Part shown: piece after piece, positions 5,105 to 8,902 of the stretch | Numbering within the stretch: position 1 is the first letter of the stretch | Layout of the letters: the number at the start of each line of letters is the position of its first letter | Assembly: GCA_002413325.1 (NCBI GenBank) | Contig: DHWT01000040.1 | Coordinates: forward strand, 1 to 8,902 | Direction: 5' to 3' | Length of the DNA: 8,902 nucleotides | Source: Chitinophagaceae bacterium UBA5175 | GTDB lineage: Bacteria; Bacteroidota; Bacteroidia; Chitinophagales; Chitinophagaceae | Program-made: the position numbers and the translations under genes | The notes under the pieces: generated by a model | What the model was told of the DNA's origin: nothing | Database searches by the model: none | The model's input: only the letters and a program-made list of their open reading frames with translations

Positions 5105-5902
5105 TTGGAAAAGATTGTCATCATACCAACCTATAACGAGCAGGATAATGTTGGCTCCATCCTGGAAGCTGTTTTTTCTCTTAATCAGGGTTTTCATGTG
5201 CTGATCATAGACGACAGTTCTCCGGATGGCACAGGGGAGATTGTCAGCCAGCTGCAACAAAAATATCCGGGCAAACTTTTCCTGGAAGTCAGGAAGGGTA
5301 AGCTGGGGCTCGGCACTGCCTATATCCATGGATTCAAATGGGCTGTGGAAAAGGGGTATGCATTTGTTTTTGAAATGGATGCCGATTTCTCCCATAATCC
5401 CAAAGATCTGGACCGTTTATATCATGCCTGCAAATTCGAGGGTGCGGACCTGGCCGTCGGCAGCCGTTATGCAAAGGGCGGCGGTTTCGTCAACTGGCCC
5501 AAAGACCGGATTTTATTATCGAAAGGTGCTTCCCTGTACACCCGCCTGATTACCTGGATGCCGGTAAATGATCCGACCGCAGGATTTGTCTGTTATAAGA
5601 AAGAAGTGTTGGAAACGATCAACCTCGATGAGATACACTTCGCGGGTTATGCTTTTCAGATTGAAATGAAATTTGCTGCCTGGAAACTCGGATTTAAAAT
5701 AAAAGAAGTGCCCATCATTTTTGAAGACCGCAAACTGGGCGTTTCGAAAATGAACAAAGGCATTGTAAAAGAAGGTATCCTCGGAGTGCTCAAACTCCGC
5801 TGGAATGCCATGTTCAAGAACTACCGCCGGCGTGTTAAGAGAACTTTGGAAACCGGCCCTGTAAATCATTTCTCCAAAAATATGGCGGTGGAAGGAAAAT
5901 AA
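5105..5902 (+). CDS. Polyprenol monophosphomannose synthase-like family 2 glycosyltransferase
   Basis: This 265-residue protein is a GT2 enzyme of the dolichol-phosphate mannosyltransferase (DPM1) type, which moves mannose (or a related sugar) from a nucleotide sugar to a polyprenyl phosphate carrier at the inner membrane. PTYNE (8-12) and DDSSPDGT (36-43) bind the nucleotide. DAD at 92-94 is the metal-binding DxD. GSRY (119-122), DPTAGF (156-161) and FEDRKLGVSKM (206-216) are further signatures of the subfamily. No transmembrane segment follows, so it is the soluble single-domain form, possibly held to the membrane by the basic C-terminus. The start appears to be TTG at 5105: a TGA lies immediately upstream in frame, and the conserved first strand begins at once, leaving no room for a later ATG. 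The EamA transporter gene follows 17 bp after the stop. Confidence 0.88.
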   Translation: MEKIVIIPTYNEQDNVGSILEAVFSLNQGFHVLIIDDSSPDGTGEIVSQLQQKYPGKLFLEVRKGKLGLGTAYIHGFKWAVEKGYAFVFEMDADFSHNPKDLDRLYHACKFEGADLAVGSRYAKGGGFVNWPKDRILLSKGASLYTRLITWMPVNDPTAGFVCYKKEVLETINLDEIHFAGYAFQIEMKFAAWKLGFKIKEVPIIFEDRKLGVSKMNKGIVKEGILGVLKLRWNAMFKNYRRRVKRTLETGPVNHFSKNMAVEGK

Positions 5903-5919
5903 TCTTTCTTTGCGCTCCC

Positions 5920-6801
5920 ATGAAGAAGGCCTTTTTCCAATTACACATTGCTGTATTTCTTGCCGGTTTTACCGGCGTCCTGGGCAGGCTGATCACCCTC
6001 AATGAATTCCCCCTGGTTTGGTGGCGTCTCCTGATCACCTGCGGGGCGCTCTGGATCTTCACATTATTCAGGAGAAAAAAAGGGAGCGCCACCCGTACAC
6101 AGATCTGGAAAGCCTCGGCCATCGGGTTTATACTTATCCTGCACTGGGTCACGTTTTATGGCGGGATCAAAATATCCACGGTATCCACCACCCTGGTCTG
6201 CCTGTCTGCCATGAGTTTTTTCACGGCCATCCTGGAGCCGCTCCTGCTGCGCCAGCCTTTTGATCTGATTGAAATTTTACTGGGTTTACTGGTTATTGCC
6301 GGGATCAGCATCGTATTTCATTTCGATCCGCACTATAAAACGGGAATTATCATTTCCCTGATATCTGCATTCCTGGCCAGTATTTTCCCGGTGCTGAACC
6401 GGAGCTTATTGCAGACCATGGAGCCTGAAACAGCCACCCGCTGGCAGCTGAGCGGCGGCTTTGGGTTCATTACGATTTTATTGCCGCTGTACCTCCATTA
6501 TTTTCCCGGAACGAGGATCGTGCCCACCTGGACTGACTTAGGATGGCTCTTTGTGCTGGCGATCGCCTGCACCGTGCTGGCTTTCGACCTGTTCATGAAA
6601 GCCCTGCAGAAGATACCGGCATTCACCGTGAATCTGTCTTATAACCTGGAACCCATTTACGGGATCGCGATGGCATTTATTATTTACCGGGAAGACAGAT
6701 CCGTGAGCACCGGTTTTTATTACGGGTTCAGCCTGATCATTGCAGCCGTTGTATTGCAAACGCTGCGGCTCAGGAAGATTTCCGGCAGGGTACAGCCTTA
6801 A
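5920..6801 (+). CDS. EamA-family (DMT superfamily) transporter
   Basis: A 293-residue integral membrane protein with about ten hydrophobic helices (near 7-25, 33-50, 66-82, 88-108, 116-134, 141-160, 178-194, 206-226, 234-255 and 263-282). It is built as two five-helix EamA halves. Each half has the characteristic Leu-Glu-Pro motif before its last helix: LEPLLL at 105-110 and NLEPIYG at 242-248, the second followed by IIYRE. Length and layout are standard for drug/metabolite transporters that move amino acids, metabolites or similar small solutes across the inner membrane. The substrate cannot be told. The ATG at 5920 lies 17 bp after the glycosyltransferase stop on the same strand, so it is probably co-transcribed. 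Downstream it faces the convergent gene ending at 6917. Confidence 0.9.
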   Translation: MKKAFFQLHIAVFLAGFTGVLGRLITLNEFPLVWWRLLITCGALWIFTLFRRKKGSATRTQIWKASAIGFILILHWVTFYGGIKISTVSTTLVCLSAMSFFTAILEPLLLRQPFDLIEILLGLLVIAGISIVFHFDPHYKTGIIISLISAFLASIFPVLNRSLLQTMEPETATRWQLSGGFGFITILLPLYLHYFPGTRIVPTWTDLGWLFVLAIACTVLAFDLFMKALQKIPAFTVNLSYNLEPIYGIAMAFIIYREDRSVSTGFYYGFSLIIAAVVLQTLRLRKISGRVQP

Positions 6802-6874
6802 ATCGAACGGCTTCCGTCGTATTTTATGTTTCAATTAAAGAAGGAGCCCGTAAAATCCGGGAGTTGTAAATCAG

Positions 6875-6922
6875 GATATCAGGCTGGGGTGGTGGCCGGC
6901 CGGCTATAACCAGATATCAGGC
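6875..6922. repeat. Short direct repeat flanking a GC palindrome at the convergent gene junction
   Basis: GATATCAGGC occurs at 6875-6884 and again at 6913-6922, the second copy overlapping the stop codon of the convergent gene. Between them lies the 10-bp palindrome GCCGGCCGGC at 6895-6904. The 115 bp between the two stop codons has no clear terminator with a T-run. Only a weak CCCG/CGGG stem is visible near 6847-6861. Confidence 0.35.
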
Positions 6923-7636
6923 AGCCTTGGTGGAAATATAGCGGACCAGGCTGCGCTTGGCCACAGGCAGTAAGGTTTCATCCAGCGGGAACTTCAGACT
7001 GGTTTCAATCGCATATACGGCCGGGTGCGCCAGCTCCGGTTTACGGTACAGCAATTCGGATTTGATCTGCTCGTAGGTATTGATGATACTGCGCTGCCAG
7101 CTGTCAATATATTCGGTGCGCATGCTGCGGTATTTCTCATCGTGCTTTTCAAAAAAACTGAGATAATAACTGTAAGCGCGGGTTTCATTGGCCGATCCGT
7201 CGCAGAGCAAAAAATACCCTTCCTTCGAATTCATGGGCATGATGCCCACGGGGTGGATGCTGAGCTTATCTTCCACAAATTCATAAATTTCCGTGCCGTT
7301 TGTGATGGCTGTTTTCATATGTGCCGTGGAATACTCGATGATATCTTCCAGTTCCCGCATCAGTTCATCATCCTGTATCATCTGTTCATAGAGCACTTGT
7401 ATTTTCTCCATCTGCATTCCCGTTAATTTTTTCGGGAACTGTTCCTGCAGGAATTTTTTGTTTTCGCGGAAGGCGACCAGGTTGTTGTAATGGAAGATCA
7501 CATCCGCCAACTGCGGATAGAGTTTGTTTTCCTGGAAATTACGGTTGATTTCCTGCAGGTAGGCCAGCAGGGTATATTTTTTCAGTTCGAAGTCGATATA
7601 ACCATCGGCAAACCAGGTTTCGGAAAGTGTTTTCAT
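6917..7636 (-). CDS. Uncharacterised 239-residue cytoplasmic protein
   Basis: I recognise no known domain. The protein begins MKTLSETWFADGYIDFELKKY, has no signal peptide or transmembrane helix, and is predicted mostly helical and acidic, with long charged stretches at about 56-105 and 163-200. One less polar central part, roughly 113-150 (IHPVGIMPMN, then GYFLLCDG), looks like beta structure. Aromatic residues are frequent (YSYYLSFF, 156-162). Proteins of this style appear, from recollection, to be a conserved Bacteroidota hypothetical family. Codon use and GC content resemble the neighbours, so there is no sign of transfer. It lies 207 bp downstream of the E2 gene on the same strand and has its own promoter candidate, so it need not be co-transcribed. 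A role cannot be assigned. Confidence 0.8.
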   Translation of the reverse strand: MKTLSETWFADGYIDFELKKYTLLAYLQEINRNFQENKLYPQLADVIFHYNNLVAFRENKKFLQEQFPKKLTGMQMEKIQVLYEQMIQDDELMRELEDIIEYSTAHMKTAITNGTEIYEFVEDKLSIHPVGIMPMNSKEGYFLLCDGSANETRAYSYYLSFFEKHDEKYRSMRTEYIDSWQRSIINTYEQIKSELLYRKPELAHPAVYAIETSLKFPLDETLLPVAKRSLVRYISTKAA

Positions 7637-7666
7637 CGTCGTTGGTTTAGTAAGTAATGGAATTTA

Positions 7667-7695
7667 CAAAACTTCTCTAAAATAAGAACGACAAT
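7667..7695 (-). promoter_or_regulatory. Possible promoter of the uncharacterised 239-residue gene
   Basis: On the minus strand, ATTG (complement of 7692-7695) is followed after 17 bases by AAGTTTTG (complement of 7667-7674). The latter matches the -7 consensus TAnnTTTG at all but the first base. It would start transcription near 7660, about 24 bases before the ATG, a normal leader length for this phylum. Confidence 0.35.
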
Positions 7696-7721
7696 TTTGG
7701 GGAATTGTTATGATGTCCAAG

Positions 7722-7742
7722 GCCTAAAACCTAAAGCCCAAA
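7722..7742. repeat. 7-bp tandem repeat, three units
   Basis: GCCTAAA, ACCTAAA and GCCCAAA follow each other directly in the 207-bp gap between the E2 gene and the 239-residue gene. The unit resembles that at 3775-3809. It is non-coding. Confidence 0.6.
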
Positions 7743-7814
7743 GCATGGGCCATGTGAAAATGCGGAAGCAGGGAACATTGGGAGGTCATATCAAAATTCG
7801 AAAGGGATTCAGCC

Positions 7815-7835
7815 GTCATTCGTCGTTTGTCATCG
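7815..7835. repeat. 7-bp tandem repeat, three units, different unit sequence
   Basis: GTCATTC, GTCGTTT and GTCATCG lie in tandem just beyond the stop codon of the E2 gene, eight bases away. The unit differs from that of the 7722-7742 array but the length is the same. Confidence 0.55.
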
Positions 7836-7843
7836 ATAAAATA

Positions 7844-8902
7844 TCAGCCCTGAAACGATTCCAGCTCTTTGGCAACAGCCGTTAAAAAACTCGCGCCGAG
7901 GCTTCCGTCAATGATCCGGTGATCATAACTCATGGAGAGATACATCATGTGCCGGATACCGATTGAATCCCCCTGTTCGGTTTCTATAACGACCGGCCGC
8001 TTTTTGATGGCTCCCACTGCCAGGATGGCCACCTGGGGCTGGTTAATGATCGGGGTTCCCATCAGGCTGCCAAAAACACCCACATTGGTGAGGGTGAACG
8101 TTCCTTCACGGATATCTTCCGGTTTTAATTTGTTATTGCGGGCATTGTCGGCTAAAGTATTTACCTGCCGGGCCAGTCCCACCCGGTTGTAGTTATCCGC
8201 GTTTTTGATCACGGGCACGATCAGGCTTCCGGAAGGAAGGGCTGTGGCCATACCGATATGGATATCCCGGCGGATGATGATTTTATCTCCCTGCAGAGAA
8301 CTGTTTATCAGCGGATATTTCTTAATGCATTTTATAATGGCTTCTATAAATAAAGGAGTCAGGGTTAGTCTGGTGCCTTCCCTTTTTTCAAATTCGGTTT
8401 TTTCTTTGTCGCGCCAGAGAACGAGGTTGGTTACATCGGCCTCAGAAAAACTGGTTACATGCGGACTGGTCTGTTTGCTCCGCACCATGTGTTCGGCAAT
8501 CAGCTTGCGCATCCGGTCCATTTCCTGTATCTCCACATTCCCGCTAACAGGCGCTTCAGCCGTTTCCAAGGGCCGGCCTTTATCATCTCCAAAATAGGTA
8601 CTGCTACTGGTTTTGCTTTCCACAGCGGATCCATAGTCCTTTTCGGCGACCGCCGGGCGGCCGTGAAATCCGTTACCGTCTTTTCTTCCGGTTACATAAG
8701 AAAGTATATCTTTTTTGGTTACCCGGCCTTCGTTGCCTGTGCCTGAAATTCTTTCCAGTTCAGAAAGACTGATCCCTTCATTGCTTGCAATATTCAGCAC
8801 GAGCGGAGAATAGAAACGGTTTTCATTACCGTTGGCGTTTAATGGTTGACGGTTGACGGTTGCCGGTTCACGGCTGCTGGTTGCCGGTTCGGGGTTGACA
8901 GT
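7844..8902 (-). CDS. 2-oxo acid dehydrogenase E2 subunit (dihydrolipoamide acyltransferase), N-terminus outside window
   Basis: The frame is open to the window edge, giving the last 352 residues; numbers below count from the first visible codon. Missing upstream is the lipoyl domain expected in this family. Residues 1-28 are a Pro/Ala/Thr/Asn-rich linker encoded by a 7-bp repeat. Residues 29-69 (FYSPLVLNIA, then GNEGRVTKKDIL) form the peripheral subunit-binding domain that holds E1 or E3. A second flexible linker covers about 71-120. The catalytic acyltransferase domain follows, ending in SYDHRIIDG with His328 and Asp332 as active-site residues. It transfers the acyl group from lipoyl to CoA in the cytoplasmic complex core. 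The sequence style favours a branched-chain (Bkd-type) or pyruvate complex, but substrate is uncertain. The GTG near 8800 is not the start because the conserved binding domain begins before it. Confidence 0.93.
   Translation of the reverse strand, partial: TVNPEPATSSREPATVNRQPLNANGNENRFYSPLVLNIASNEGISLSELERISGTGNEGRVTKKDILSYVTGRKDGNGFHGRPAVAEKDYGSAVESKTSSSTYFGDDKGRPLETAEAPVSGNVEIQEMDRMRKLIAEHMVRSKQTSPHVTSFSEADVTNLVLWRDKEKTEFEKREGTRLTLTPLFIEAIIKCIKKYPLINSSLQGDKIIIRRDIHIGMATALPSGSLIVPVIKNADNYNRVGLARQVNTLADNARNNKLKPEDIREGTFTLTNVGVFGSLMGTPIINQPQVAILAVGAIKKRPVVIETEQGDSIGIRHMMYLSMSYDHRIIDGSLGASFLTAVAKELESFQG
8844..8902. repeat. 7-bp tandem repeat inside the E2 coding sequence, eight or more units
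   Basis: Eight 7-base units run in register from 8844 to 8899 with consensus GGTTGAC on the plus strand (units 1, 2 and 8 are exact; the others differ at one to three positions). The array may continue past the window edge. It lies within the E2 gene on the minus strand. Three units make 21 bases, so the protein shows a 7-residue repeat; EPATSSR and EPATVNR are adjacent copies. Both alternative frames meet stop codons just after the array. Confidence 0.8.

Noticed and set aside
5905..5913. TTTCTTTGC as a promoter box for the EamA gene
   Set aside because: It differs from TAnnTTTG at the second base, has no TTG element upstream, and would leave almost no leader; co-transcription with the glycosyltransferase is simpler.
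7697..7885. Plus-strand open frame of 62 codons between the E2 gene and the 239-residue gene
   Set aside because: It consists of the two 7-bp repeat arrays plus antisense of the E2 end, with no recognisable protein features.
8798..8800. GTG at 8800 as the start of the E2 gene
   Set aside because: The frame continues upstream to the window edge and the conserved subunit-binding domain begins before this codon.
3775..8899. The repeat arrays as a CRISPR
   Set aside because: Units are 7 bp and contiguous with no spacers, and there are no cas genes.

Overview
The window looks like chromosomal DNA of a Bacteroidota bacterium, most likely from the Chitinophagaceae or a close relative. Start codons follow short A-rich leaders without a strong Shine-Dalgarno sequence. 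TAnnTTTG-like -7 boxes appear upstream of some genes. The protein set is typical of that group: a Tat-targeted sugar-isomerase-like TIM barrel, a GMC dehydrogenase with a gluconate-dehydrogenase-subunit-3 partner, and a polyprenol-phosphate mannose synthase-like enzyme. The taxonomic call rests on recognised protein style, not on a search.

Layout. Positions 1-3448 (+) hold a sugar-oxidation block: the tail of a membrane transporter, a Tat-exported TIM-barrel isomerase/epimerase-like protein, a GMC flavoprotein dehydrogenase with a putative iron-sulfur cysteine motif, and its small Tat/lipoprotein partner. Together they suggest a periplasmic pathway that oxidises and rearranges sugars or glycosides, possibly by 3-keto chemistry, and imports the product. 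A bidirectional terminator closes the block. Facing it on the minus strand is a 44-residue lipoprotein gene, whose leader carries a terminator-like hairpin. The remainder up to 4265 is non-coding and holds 7-bp repeats and a cluster of inverted repeats. Positions 4266-6801 (+) carry a DEDDh exonuclease with an ExoX-like C-terminal domain, a family 2 glycosyltransferase that appears to start with TTG, and an EamA-type transporter. Positions 6917-8902 (-) carry an uncharacterised 239-residue protein and, upstream of it, a 2-oxo acid dehydrogenase E2 subunit whose N-terminus lies beyond the window.

The most unusual signal is a recurring 7-bp tandem periodicity. Four clear short arrays with different unit sequences occur at 3775-3809, 7722-7742, 7815-7835 and 8844-8899, with a weak fifth at 2820-2847. 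Three of the clear ones are intergenic. The last lies inside the E2 reading frame, where it encodes the interdomain linker as a 7-residue repeat. Gain or loss of units there, unless in multiples of three, would truncate the protein. I see no CRISPR array, rRNA, tRNA, transposase or phage gene.
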